Of a stretch of DNA of 64,000 nucleotides, positions 41,301 to 51,365 are shown piece by piece. Positions within the stretch are counted from its first letter, which is position 1; each line of letters begins with the position of its first letter. Under the pieces are notes generated by a model, which saw nothing but the letters and a program-made list of their open reading frames with translations, searched no databases and was not told the origin of the DNA. This DNA is from Macrostomum hystrix (Eukaryota; Platyhelminthes; Macrostomidae): positions 1,411,001-1,475,000 of the forward strand of contig CATNEN010000030.1 in assembly GCA_950097015.1 (NCBI GenBank), given 5' to 3'. The position numbers were made by a program, and so were the translations under genes.

Positions 41301-44300
41301 TTGACAGCCGCGTGTCAGCAATGGAATTTAGTTTTTTCCAAACATATCGGCAGCATCCGAACCATACTGAATTGCCGCACAGAACTGCTTTAGTCCACGC
41401 CAGCCGGAATTATTATTACCCGACGAAATGTCGGTATTCATTTGCAGCTGAGTAGACTGTGTGCACATCAGGGCAAAGCAGCTTGCCAAAGGCTGCACGT
41501 CTAGTTCTAGACTAGGTCGGGAGTCGAACCCAGGACCATCTGATCCAGAGTCCGATACCTTACTGACTGAGCTATCCGCTCTGCCGGCTTATATTATTAT
41601 TGATATAAATATTATTCATCAACTATAAATAAATATTATTGATTATATTACATTGATTGTATTGTCAATTATTACAAGATTAAATTAATATGGACTCGTC
41701 AAAGAGGATTTGCACAGAGCAATGTTTGTTGTTCTTGTCACGAGGGTCTTCGACAATAATCGCTGAATATCTCGACGATGCTGACGTCGGACGGGTTTGA
41801 AAGTTAGTTCATTGTTATTAAGGGCAGAAAATTTCGAGCCATATTGTGGACTTTCACGAAAATCGGTCATTCGGCTTGGAAGCTGTCGTGATATTGAAAT
41901 ACACTCAAAATGGAAATTAGTCTATGAATTAGAAGACAAACCAAGTCGTACAAAGAGGTTTAGAGTTCGAATCTCAGCACCCCCAGAAGTCTATCGCTTT
42001 GCCACCGGCTGAGCACATGGCCCAAACTGCGTAAGCTAAAGTCTTCTCTATTCTATCGCGATTTAACTTAAGTGGGAAGAATCAAAGAGAGTCTCACCTG
42101 ACAGTCAGCTGTTGCGCCTCCCTCTGCAGCGTCTCGGCCTCCTGTCGCGCCTGCAGAGCCTCCGTGGCCGACCTGGCTGCCAGATCTTCAGCCGAGCGCA
42201 ACTGTCGCTCCAAATCGCGCACCGCCTTCTCCCGCTTGTCCGCCTGGGCCTTCAAAGCCAGCCGTTCGGCATCCAGCTCGCCGAGGCGCTCCTCGGATCG
42301 TCGGGCCCATCGACGATTCTCTTCGGCCTCTTCTGAGCTGGCTCGGAGGACGCGACTCCAAATCGGCGCGCTGCTTGGCCTCGCGTTTGGCCTCCTCTTC
42401 TAGTCGGGCGGCGCGGTCTTCGCTGGCTAGAGCCCGCTCCTGCAGCCTGGCCAGCTCCGACTGGCATTCTTGAAGTCTGGCGCGGAGGCTGTCAGCGGCC
42501 TGACTGGGCTCGCTGGGCCTGCGACTGCAGCGCCGTCCGCTGCTGCTCGGCCTGGCGATGCGCGGTGCGCTCCGAGCACAGCTGCAGCTCGCGCTCGCCC
42601 AGCTGCTCCTGGAGCTCGGATCGCTCAGCTTCCAGGGCGCTCTGGCGGGCTCGGCTGGACCGAAGCTCGGCCGACTGGCGCTCCCGATCCGACTCGGACT
42701 GGCGCAGGGCCGACTGGCACTGGTGGTTTGGGGAGCGAGGGTTGGGTGAATGGCTCGGTAAACTCTGGGGTATGACTGGGTGAATGGCTTGGGGTTGGTT
42801 GGCTGAATAGCTGTGGATGGCTTGGTGAATGGCTAATGACATTGACAAGCTAGTGAATGGCTAATGAATGGCTAAATGGCTAATGAATGGCTGAATGGCT
42901 AATGAATGGCTAATGAATGGCTAAATGGCTAATGAATGGCTAAATGGCTAAATGGCTAATGAATGGCTAATGAATGGCTGAATGGCTAATGAATGGGCAA
43001 TGAATGGCTGAATGGCTAATGAATGGGCAATGAATGGCTAAATGGCTAATGAATGGGCAATGAATGGCTAAATGGCTAATGAATGGGCAATGAATGGCTA
43101 AATGGCTAATGAATGGCTAAATGGCTAATGAATGGCTAAATGGCTAATGAATGGCTAATTAATGGCTAAATGGCTAATAAATGGCTAAATGGCTAATGAA
43201 TGGCTGAATGGCTAATGAATGGCTGAATGGCTAATGAATGGCTAAATGGCTATTGAATGGGCAATGAATGGCTATTTGGTAATTTTTCTCACCTGCTTCA
43301 ATGCAGCCTCCGCCTCGGCCAACTTGGAGGTCCGATCCGCCAACTGGCCAACCGTCCGCTCGTGAATAGTCTTAAGATTGGCCGTCTCGGACAGGCAGGC
43401 GGTCAAGGCCTCCTCGAGTTCGGCCACCCGGCCGGAGGCAGCGTCGGCGCGAGATTCCAGTTCGGCCATCGCGGCCTGGCTGGCTTCGGCTAAGCGGCCA
43501 ATCTCCGATTCCATCGCCGCCAACTTCTTTTCGGCTGTTCGAGCCGCCTGGCTTAGGTCGCGGTTCTCGCGGGCCAGCTCAGATAGACGGCGTTCGGCAT
43601 CTGCCACCGCCATTCTGGTCGACTGTGGGAGACAGTTTTTAATCTTGGCCCATTACCCTCATCTGGCCAATTACCTGCTACCCTCACCTGGCCTATTACA
43701 TGCTACCCTCACCTGGCCAATTACCTGCTACCCTCACCTGGCTTATTACCTGCTACCCTCACCTGGCCAATTACCTGCTACCCTCACCTGGCCTATTACC
43801 TGCTACCCTCATCTGGCCTATTACCTGCTACCCTCATCTGGCCTATTACATGCTACCCTCACCTGGCCAATTACCTGCTACCCTCATCTGGCCAATTACC
43901 TGCTACCCTCATCTGGCCAATTACCTGCTACCCTCATCTGGCCAATTACCTGCTACCCTCACCTGGCCAATTACCTGCTACCCTCACCTGGCCTATTACC
44001 TGCTACCCTCATCTGGCCTATTACCTGCTACCCTCATCTGGCCTATTACATGCTACCCTCACCTGGCCAATTACCTGCTACCCTCATCTGGCCAATTACC
44101 TGCTACCCTCACCTGGCCAATTACCTGCTACCCTCACCTGGCCTATTACCTGTTACCCTCATCTGGCCTATTACCTGCTACCCTCATCTGGCCTATTACA
44201 TGCTACCCTCACCTGGCCAATTACCTGCTACCCTCACCTGGCCTATTACCTGCTACCCTCAACTGGCCAATTACCTGTTACCCTCACCTGGCCTATTACC

Positions 44301-46792
44301 TGTTACCCTCACCTGGCCTATTACCTGTTACCCTCACCTGGCCTACTACCTATTACCCTCACCTGGCCTATTACCCATTACCCTCACCTGGCCTATTACC
44401 TGTTACCCTCACCTGCAACTCAGCCTTGCAAGCCTCGGTGGCAGCCTCAGCCAGCTCCAGCTGGTCACTCCGCTGTCCGGCCAATCTGGCCGCCTCCTCG
44501 AGCTCCGACTGCAGTTTGGCAATGCGCGACTCGGCAGCTGACAACAGCTGGTCGCCTTTGGCAACGCTGACAGAGGCGCGTTTCAAATCCGTGTCGCGTC
44601 GAAGCAGACGACGCTGGCATAAGCGCAGCTCATCGGCCAGGGCAGACGATGACGCAATCTGAAATGGGAGAATGACGCAATGGCAAGTTAGTGGGAACTG
44701 TTTCGTTTAAGTTTATAAAATGTGAGGGTGACATGTTACTAGAGCAATCCATAGTCGGCCCCACAAACCTGAGTCTCCAACTCGGCAATTCTGGCATCCT
44801 TCGCCGCCAGTCTGGCCTCAGCCGCGCCAAGCTCGCATTCGACACGCCCTCGAGCCGCCTCGGCCGTCTGGGCCGAGCGTTCGCTAGCCGCGGTCAGTTC
44901 GGCCAAACGCGCCTTCAACTTGTCGACTTTGTCGCGCAGTCTGGCAGCCTCGGCCTCGTAATGGTCGCGGCACTGGTCGCTAGTCGCCGAGTCCTCTAAA
45001 CGCTTCTCAACAGCCAGTCGCTTTGAAACTTCCTCGTCGGCTCGGCGCGCTTCCCGCTGCACGCAGCCGGCCCGCTCGGCTGCCAGCCGTTCAGCGGCCT
45101 GGCGTAGCTCCTCCGACTCGGCTAGTCGACGCAACAGATCGTTGCGCTCGGCTCCGTCCGCAGCCAGCTGACGCTCCAGATCGGCTAAGCGTGACTGGCA
45201 CCGAGCCAGAGACGCTTCCGACCGGCCGAGCGCCTGGCGCAGTCGGACCTGCTCGGCAACGTGGCCGGAGACGCGCGATTCGAGCTCCTGACGTCCGGCA
45301 TCCCGGCCAGACAGTTGCTCCTGGAGGTGCGCCACCTGAATGCGAATCAGTAAGGCTTTAAGTTAATCTGCAGGTGGATACACTGATTTTTCTGAGGGTT
45401 CTGCTAACGCACTCTCGAGCACACACTCGCCAACTAACCTTGGCGCGCAGTTCGGCCAACTCGGTCAAATCCTTCGCCGCGGCGTCGGCTTCGTCGCGCA
45501 GCATCCGCAATTCGCAATCGGATTGGCCGGCTTTTAATCGAAGTTCGCGAGCCTCGGCGCGCAGCATCTCGGCAGCGTCTAGGCTCTGCTGGAGCTTGGC
45601 GCGCCACTCGGATTCAGCCTGGTCCAGCTGCCGGTTCAGCTTGCGGTTCTGAGTCTCCAACTCGTCCAGCTGCTCCTGCCAATGCGGATGGAATTGTTTG
45701 GATGCTATGAATATCTAGCTATGAGTTAGCTTCATGTCACTGAATGCTGCACATTTGTCATTGATGTCACTAAAGTATGTCACTTTTTGCTGTGCCTTTG
45801 TGATTGGTGTCATTACAGCATGTCACTCCTTGCTTTGTCATTAGTGGCTCCACAAACAGCATGTCACTCCTAGCTTTGTCATTAGTGGCTCCACAAACAG
45901 CATGTCACTCCTTGCTTTGTCATTAGCGTCACCACAAACAGCATGTCACTCCTAGCTTTGTCATTAGCGTCACCACAAACAGCATGTCACTCCTAGCTTT
46001 GTCATTAGCGTCACCACAAACAGCATGTCACTCCTTGCTTTGTCATTAGCGTCACCACAAACAGCATGTCACTCCTTGCTTTGTCATTAGCGTCACCAAA
46101 AACAGCATGTCACTCCTAGCTTTGTCATTAGCGTCACCACAAACAGCATGTCACTCCTAGCTTTGTCATTAGCGTCACCACAAACAGCATGTCACTCCTT
46201 AGCTTTGTCATTAGCGTCACCACAAACAGCATGTCACTCCTTGCTTTGTCATTAGCGTCACCACAAACAGCATGTCACTCCTAGCTGCCTCCAAGCATCC
46301 AACCTTGTAAGTCTCGACTCCGTTAGCCGCCCCAGCCTGCTTGGCGTCCAAGTCCAGTTTGCGCATGCGAGACTGCAGTCGGGACAATTCCCAGGACAGC
46401 TTCTCCAGGTTAGTCAGCAGCTGGTGATTTTGCCGAACCAGCTCAGAATTCTCGTCCCGAGTCTCAGCCAGTCTGCGACGCAGCAAACTATTGTCCACGT
46501 CAACAGCCGACATTGGTGGCAGTTGTTTTAGCTGGTGCTGCTGCTGCTGAGGCGGTGGCTGCTGCTGTCGAAATCGACTACCCAGTGTTGCTTCCGTGGT
46601 TTGAAATTTCGACAAAGCCAAGAGTGTGACCAGCGACACTGACTGAGCATCATCGTCGATGTCTGGCAGGTCGCCAGCTGCTGCTGTTTCTGCTGCTCCG
46701 GCTCCATTTGTCGGAGTAGAGGTGCTTAAATCGTGTCGTCGTTTGGCAGCAGAAGCCGACAGTGTCGAATGCAGAGGCGCTGCCTGCAGCAT
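38348..46792 (-). CDS. Long coiled-coil protein of unknown family, three frameshifts
   Basis: Nine exons with agreeing phases: 46304-46792, 45439-45675, 44769-45335, 44413-44658, 43293-43622, 42098-42719, 40139-40464, 39061-39410 and 38348-38678, about 1164 residues. The first 110 residues are low-complexity (Ser/Thr/Ala, then Gln/Pro). From NSLLRRRLAETRDENSELVR onward the protein is nearly continuous heptad-repeat coiled coil rich in Ala, Glu, Leu and Arg. No motor or catalytic domain is visible, so this may be a scaffold, centrosomal or myosin-tail-like protein. Three single extra bases (two in exon 6 near 42493 and 42352, one in exon 7 near 40200) break frame, but coiled-coil sequence resumes each time and exon phases agree only if they are skipped. 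Assembly error is the likeliest reason; a decaying gene is the alternative. Confidence 0.75.
38715..39030. repeat. Minisatellite, about 26-bp unit
   Basis: About 12 imperfect copies with core CTGTCAGTGGGATCTGTATT, in the intron between exons 8 and 9 of the coiled-coil gene. Confidence 0.9.
39520..40060. repeat. Minisatellite, about 25-bp unit with 171-bp higher-order period
   Basis: About 21 copies with core CCTCAATATAGAAGTCCCCC, in the intron between exons 7 and 8. The marker AGTCCCACAACATGCTC recurs at 39701 and 39872. Confidence 0.92.
40094..40141. repeat. 48-bp exact direct repeat, copy 1 (spans exon 7 donor)
   Basis: Identical to 41123-41170. On the minus strand it contains the last bases of coiled-coil exon 7 and its GTAAGC donor. 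Confidence 0.9.
40575..40866 (-). mobile_element. tRNA-derived SINE, family A, head-truncated
   Basis: Minus-strand copy in the intron between coiled-coil exons 6 and 7. It shares ACACATTATTTGGTGACACT, TCGTCAGGCAGGGTACACTC and GAGCTCAGGGACCTTGGTGC with the other copies; the A-box end is lost. Confidence 0.75.
41123..41170. repeat. 48-bp exact direct repeat, copy 2 (intronic)
   Basis: Exact copy of 40094-40141, 1029 bp away, in the intron between coiled-coil exons 6 and 7. It carries a second GTAAGC donor-like site. Confidence 0.9.
41175..41595 (-). mobile_element. tRNA-derived SINE, family C
   Basis: On the minus strand a tRNA-like head (GGATAGCTCAGTCAGTAAGG as A-box part, GGGTTCGACTCCC as B box) is followed by a roughly 330-bp body and an (ATT)n tail. 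CGGCTTAT lies at both ends. Only one copy is in the window, so the family is inferred from structure. Confidence 0.6.
42770..43275. repeat. Minisatellite, about 19-bp unit
   Basis: About 27 copies with core CTAATGAATGGCTAAATGG, in the intron between coiled-coil exons 5 and 6. Confidence 0.93.
43650..44412. repeat. Minisatellite, 25-bp unit
   Basis: About 30 copies with core CTGCTACCCTCACCTGGCCT, in the intron between exons 4 and 5. The marker GCCTATTACA at 43841, 44041 and 44191 shows 200-bp and 150-bp block copies. The unit contains CACCTG, so the array abuts and resembles the real exon 4 donor on the minus strand (CAGGTGAGGG). Confidence 0.95.
45790..46285. repeat. Minisatellite, about 41-bp unit
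   Basis: About 12 copies with core AGCATGTCACTCCTTGCTTT, in the intron between exons 1 and 2 of the coiled-coil gene. Confidence 0.94.
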
Positions 46793-47324
46793 AGCTTATT
46801 GCGCTAATGAGTTTACTTCACTATGCCACCGACAAACTGGCTTGCTGATTAGTAGAAGCGCTAGAAGGAGTTTTAACGACATGGCTAATTTAAATCCACG
46901 ATGCGAAATCTCTAAGATCAGTCTGACCGGTTTTTCAGTCTAATTAAGATACCATTTGCATTATTTCTTGAACTTCCTGAACTAAATGAGCAAAATTGGG
47001 CACCTTTAAGATTACAGGCAACAGTTTTAGCATAAGCGTGTATATAAAATACCTAAAAAATGTACAGCCAGTGGCAATCGCAGCTTTTCAAAGGCGCTTT
47101 AAACTTTGCGATGTCACGCAAAGTAGAATTTGCGACTCTATTTTGCGATCGTAAAATCCCACTTGATGACGCTTTCGTAACACGCCAGGCTCCTACACTC
47201 CTAAAAGAATAACGAAACATTCCCTCCTTAGTCGACCGCGTTAGGATAGGACCGCGTTATAACTAAAATCGCTCCGAACTACAAACACTTGTTTACAATA
47301 TGCATTTAAGCTAGGACATTCTTG
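46793..47324. other. Upstream region of the coiled-coil gene
   Basis: Unique sequence 5' of ATG 46792 on the minus strand; probably holds its promoter and leader. No TATA box or other motif is convincing. Confidence 0.4.
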
Positions 47325-47960
47325 ACTCCTAGTTCTTGACTCCTAGTTCTGGACTCCAAAGTCCTAGCTTCATAGTTCTTGACTGCAAAGTCCTAGCTTC
47401 ATAGTTCTTGACTCCAAAGTCCTAGCTTCATAGTTCTTGACTCCAAAGTCCTAGCTTCATAGTTCTTGACTCCAAAGTCCTAGCTTCATAGTTCTTGACT
47501 CCAAAGTCCTAGTTTCATAGTTCTTGACTCCAAATTCCTAGCTTCATAGTTCTTGACTCCAAAGTCCTAGCTTCATAGTTCTTGACTCCAAAGTCCTAGC
47601 TTCATAGTTCTTGACTCCAAAGTCCTAGTTTCATAGTTCTTGACTCCAAAGTCCTAGCTTCATAGTTCTTGAATCCAAAGTCCTAGCTTCATAGTTCTTG
47701 ACTCCAAAGTCCTAGCTTCATAGTTCTTGACTCCAAAGTCCTAGCTTCATAGTTCTTGACTCCAAAGTCCTAGTTTCATAGTTCTTGACTCCAAAGTGCT
47801 AGCTTCATAGTTCTTGACTCCAAAGTCCTAGCTTCATAGTTCTGGACTCCAAAGTCCTAGTTTCATAGTTCTTGACTCCAAAGTCCTAGCTTCATAGTTC
47901 TTGACTCCAAAGTCCTAGTTTCATAGTTCTTGACTCCAAAGTCCTAGTTTCATAGCACTG
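47325..47960. repeat. Minisatellite, 29-bp unit
   Basis: About 21 copies with core TCCAAAGTCCTAGCTTCATA, intergenic. Confidence 0.95.
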
Positions 47961-48318
47961 TCGTGCAATGACTTTCATTGTGCATAGCAAGTACACTGCC
48001 CTAGGTGGTTAGCTGACACTTTCGATCCGTTTGTTAGTTCTCATTTTACCCATGGTATTCGTTGCGTAGTCATTCAATAATTAAATTCAGTCAAAAATAA
48101 ATTTATATAATAGTCGTTGTTAAACGCAATCTAATGCACTAAATAAAATGAGCAATTTCATGTACAAAGACAGGGGGTCATCAAACCCTTTAAAGACAAG
48201 TACAGGGTTCGCTTACTCAAGTCCAAGACCTTTGCCGTGTCAGATAAGCATTCACTGTGCATTTCTACGTACTTTTGTGCGCAAAAAATATATTAAACTG
48301 TCCCGAAATCCAGAAGAA

Positions 48319-49021
48319 TTAGACATTTTCAAGACTGGCGCGATGAAAGCCTTGGCGACCGATGAAAACTGGATTATCATAGCCGCCGCTAATTCCTAAT
48401 CCTGACCCAACAACAGCAGCAACGGGCGGCCGTAGCTTATCTCGCTGCTCTGTCGTGATCGATGCCGACGGAGACACAGCCAGATGCGCCGGGATAAAGC
48501 TGGCGGCAGGCAGAGGCGACGCGGCGGTGTGAAATTCGGTCAAGAAACGGCTGCGCCTTCCGGTGCGCAATCTGGGCTGCGATGCGGGCTGTTGTACTAT
48601 CTATTGACGTATCAGACGATGAGGTCAACGAAGCATCGTCGTCGTCCTCGACGCTGATGGAAGATTCAGCGTCGCCGTCCAATCGGATAGTCGGATTGGA
48701 GTCGCCAGTCAAGTGTGGGGTTAGACTGATAACAGCAGCCGATGCAGAGTCTCCACTATTGGCTACTCCAGGATGCTGCTGCTGTTGCTGTATACCCTGC
48801 TTCCGGCGATGTCGACGCTTCCTGTGCCTACTGCGACAGCCGCGAACGGCTACGATGCCACAGTGCACTATGAAAGTTAGTAATATGACGCCAACTAGGG
48901 TGCCTAGAAACATAAACACGGCCAGGATTGGGTCGCCACTCTCCAGCTCATCTCTGTACGGTGTGCTGTCCGTTTCGGGATAATCTGTGTCGCAATTCAG
49001 CCATGACTGGGTGCCGCCCAT
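48319..49021 (-). CDS. Single-pass membrane protein, unknown family, one frameshift
   Basis: ATG 49021 in strong context (A at -3, G at +4) begins a short acidic N-terminus with one Cys, then a membrane helix (about 31-55, ILAVFMFLGTLVGVILLTFI) and an Arg/Lys/His-rich stop-transfer segment (RSRHRKRRHRRK), predicting N-out, C-in topology. A Gln run and an acidic Ser-rich stretch follow. The first frame reaches a stop at 48437. A +1 frame, entered between about 48600 and 48585, reads PRLRTGRRSRFLTEFHTAA and ends with GGYDNPVFIGRQG at 48319. That tail, with an NPxF/Y-type YDNPVF motif, looks more like a protein, so one extra base is suspected (about 233 residues if skipped). No family is recognised. 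Confidence 0.55.
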
Positions 49022-49609
49022 TGTGGCGAGCCTTTTGTCCGATTTTAGCTTAGTTAAGTTGCCAGATTTTGAATTTCAGTTGAAGCCCACAATTTCCTAC
49101 TGGATTTTATAGCCTTTCTGGTGAGAGAATAATTTATCCCTTCCGGTTTGCTTTTCAAGAGACGAGATTTCTTTTGGGAGAATTTCGGACACGCGAAGAC
49201 GCCACACCCGCGTTTAATCGCAATTGTGCGCTGGGATTTTTTTAACAAAGAGAACTGTTCCCAATAAATACTAGGGCTTGCAGCCAGAGAGAAAAAACAA
49301 TTAAATCTAAAATGCCTTTCTCTGACATCGCCTTACTTTGAGTACTTCCCTTACTGGGAAATTTGGAATGCGAGATTAGTGAGAATCAGCCCGCCTCACC
49401 TAGAGATTATCTAAGCAGCGCATGAACTCAAATCGCCCAAAGATAATCCGCAGCAGGGTTGGCCAACATTTGATCACAAAACAACAGCTTTCCTAGAATT
49501 TACTAGCAAAGTTACAACAAGAGCACTCAAAATTCACCAAAAAATCCTTCTATACTATTTGAGAGTGACTTCGTTTTTTGTGGTTGTACTCTTGAAGGAA
49601 CTAGGTGAG
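49022..49609. other. Upstream region of the membrane-protein gene
   Basis: Unique sequence, probably promoter and leader of the minus-strand gene starting at 49021. A 64-codon ORF at 49054-49248 has no support. Confidence 0.35.
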
Positions 49610-51145
49610 AGGAACAGCTGAGTCACTGAAGGACTAAAGAGAGAGGGGGAACAGCTGACACATTTAATGACTAGATCAATGGAACAGCTGACACATTTAA
49701 TGACTACATCAAGGGAACAGCTGACACATTAATTGACAAGATCAAGGGAACAGCTGACACATTGAAGGACTAGATCAAGGGAACAGATGACACATTGAAG
49801 GATTAGATCAAGGGAACAGATGACACATTGAAGGACTAGATCAAGGGAACAGATGACACATTGCAGGACTAGATCAAGGGAACAGCTGACACATTTAATG
49901 ACTAGATCAAGGGAACAGCTGACACATTGAAGGACTAGATCAAGGGAACAGCTGACACATTGAAGGACTAGATCAAGGGAACAGATGACACATTGAAGGA
50001 CTAGATCAAGGGAACAGCTGACACATTGAAGGACTAGATCAAGGGAACAGCTGACACATTGAAGGACTAGATCAAGGGAACAGCTGACACATTTAATGAC
50101 TAGATCAAGGGAACAGCTGACACATTGAAGGATTAGATCAAGGGAACAGCTGACACATTGAAGGACTAGATCAAGGGAACAGCTGACACATTGCAGGACT
50201 AGATCAAGGGAACAGCTGACACATTTAATGACTAGATCAAGGGAACAGCTGACACATTGAAGGACTAGATCAAGGGAACAGCTGACACATTGAAGGACTA
50301 GATCAAGGGAACAGATGACACATTGAAGGACTAGATCAAGGGAACAGCTGACACATTGAAGGACTAGATCAAGGGAACAGATGACACATTGAAGGACTAG
50401 ATCAAGGGAACAGCTGACACATTGAAGGACTAGATCAAGGGAACAGCTGACACATTGAAGGATTAGATCAAGGGAACAGCTGACACATTGAAGGATAAGA
50501 TCAAGGGAACAGCTGACACATTGAAGGACAAGATCAATAGAACAGCTGACACATTGAAGGACTAGATCAAGGGAACAGCTGACACATTGAAGGACTAGAT
50601 CAAGGGAACAGATGACACATTGAAGGACTAGATCAAGGGAACAGCTGACACATTTAATGACTAGATCAAGGGAACAGCTGACACATTGAAGGATTAGATC
50701 AAGGGAACAGCTGACACATTTAATGACTAGATCAAGGGAACAGCTGACACATTGAAGGACTAGATCAAGGGAACAGCTGACACATTAAAGGACTAGATCA
50801 AGGGAACAGCTGACACATTGAAGGACTAGATCAAGGGAACAGCTGACACATTGAAGGACTAGATCAAGGGAACAGCTGACACATTGAAGGACTAGATCAA
50901 GGGAACAGCTGACACATTGAAGGATTAGATCAAGGGAACAGCTGACACATTGAAGGATTAGATCAAGGGAACAGCTGACACATTGAAGGACAAGATCAAG
51001 GGAACAGCTGACACATTGAAGGACTAGATCAAGGGAACAGATGACACATTGAAGGACAAGATCAAGGGAACAGCTGACACATTGAAGGATTAGATCAAGG
51101 GAACAGTTGACACATTGAAGGATTAGATCAAGGGAATAGCTGACA
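49610..51145. repeat. Large minisatellite, 33-bp unit with 330-bp higher-order period
   Basis: About 46 copies with core GGGAACAGCTGACACATTGA. The marker TTGCAGGACT recurs at 49861 and 50191, ten units apart. It lies 3' of the CSL4 gene. Confidence 0.95.
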
Positions 51146-51365
51146 CCCTAAAAGTATACATAACTTATAAAAAAAGAACTAAAATAACACTAAACAAATA
51201 GCAGGAAAAACAGAATGTCAATCGAATTTACTTTCATGCATTTAACAAATGTTAAACAACTGCTCGCAAGATTAGAAAATGCTTTCGCATAATTGCAAAA
51301 AACGAATTGCATTACTACTCTTACTACTAATATGACTATTTAAGTAGGCATGAATGCAAATCAGT

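Larger units (their letters stand above)
40900..41880. mobile_element. Composite region bounded by imperfect inverted repeats
   Basis: TGAATATCTCGAC with its flanks occurs near 41770 and in reverse complement near 41025, about 80 % alike over some 40 nt with weaker similarity beyond. Between them lie the second 48-bp repeat and SINE C. This may be a decayed DNA transposon with nested insertions; no transposase is seen. Confidence 0.4.

Noticed and set aside
41510-41585. True tRNA gene on the minus strand
   Set aside because: A and B boxes are present but the acceptor stem does not close, and a SINE-like body and ATT tail follow.
42480-42500. Euplotes- or antizyme-like programmed +1 frameshift at a TGA
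   Set aside because: Only one of the six breaks coincides with a stop codon, no shared slippery motif is seen, and the standard code works elsewhere. Insertion error is simpler.
43378-44662. Plus-strand ORFs of 387 and 320 codons
   Set aside because: Antisense to coiled-coil exons 4 and 5 and the 25-bp array between them; shadow frames.
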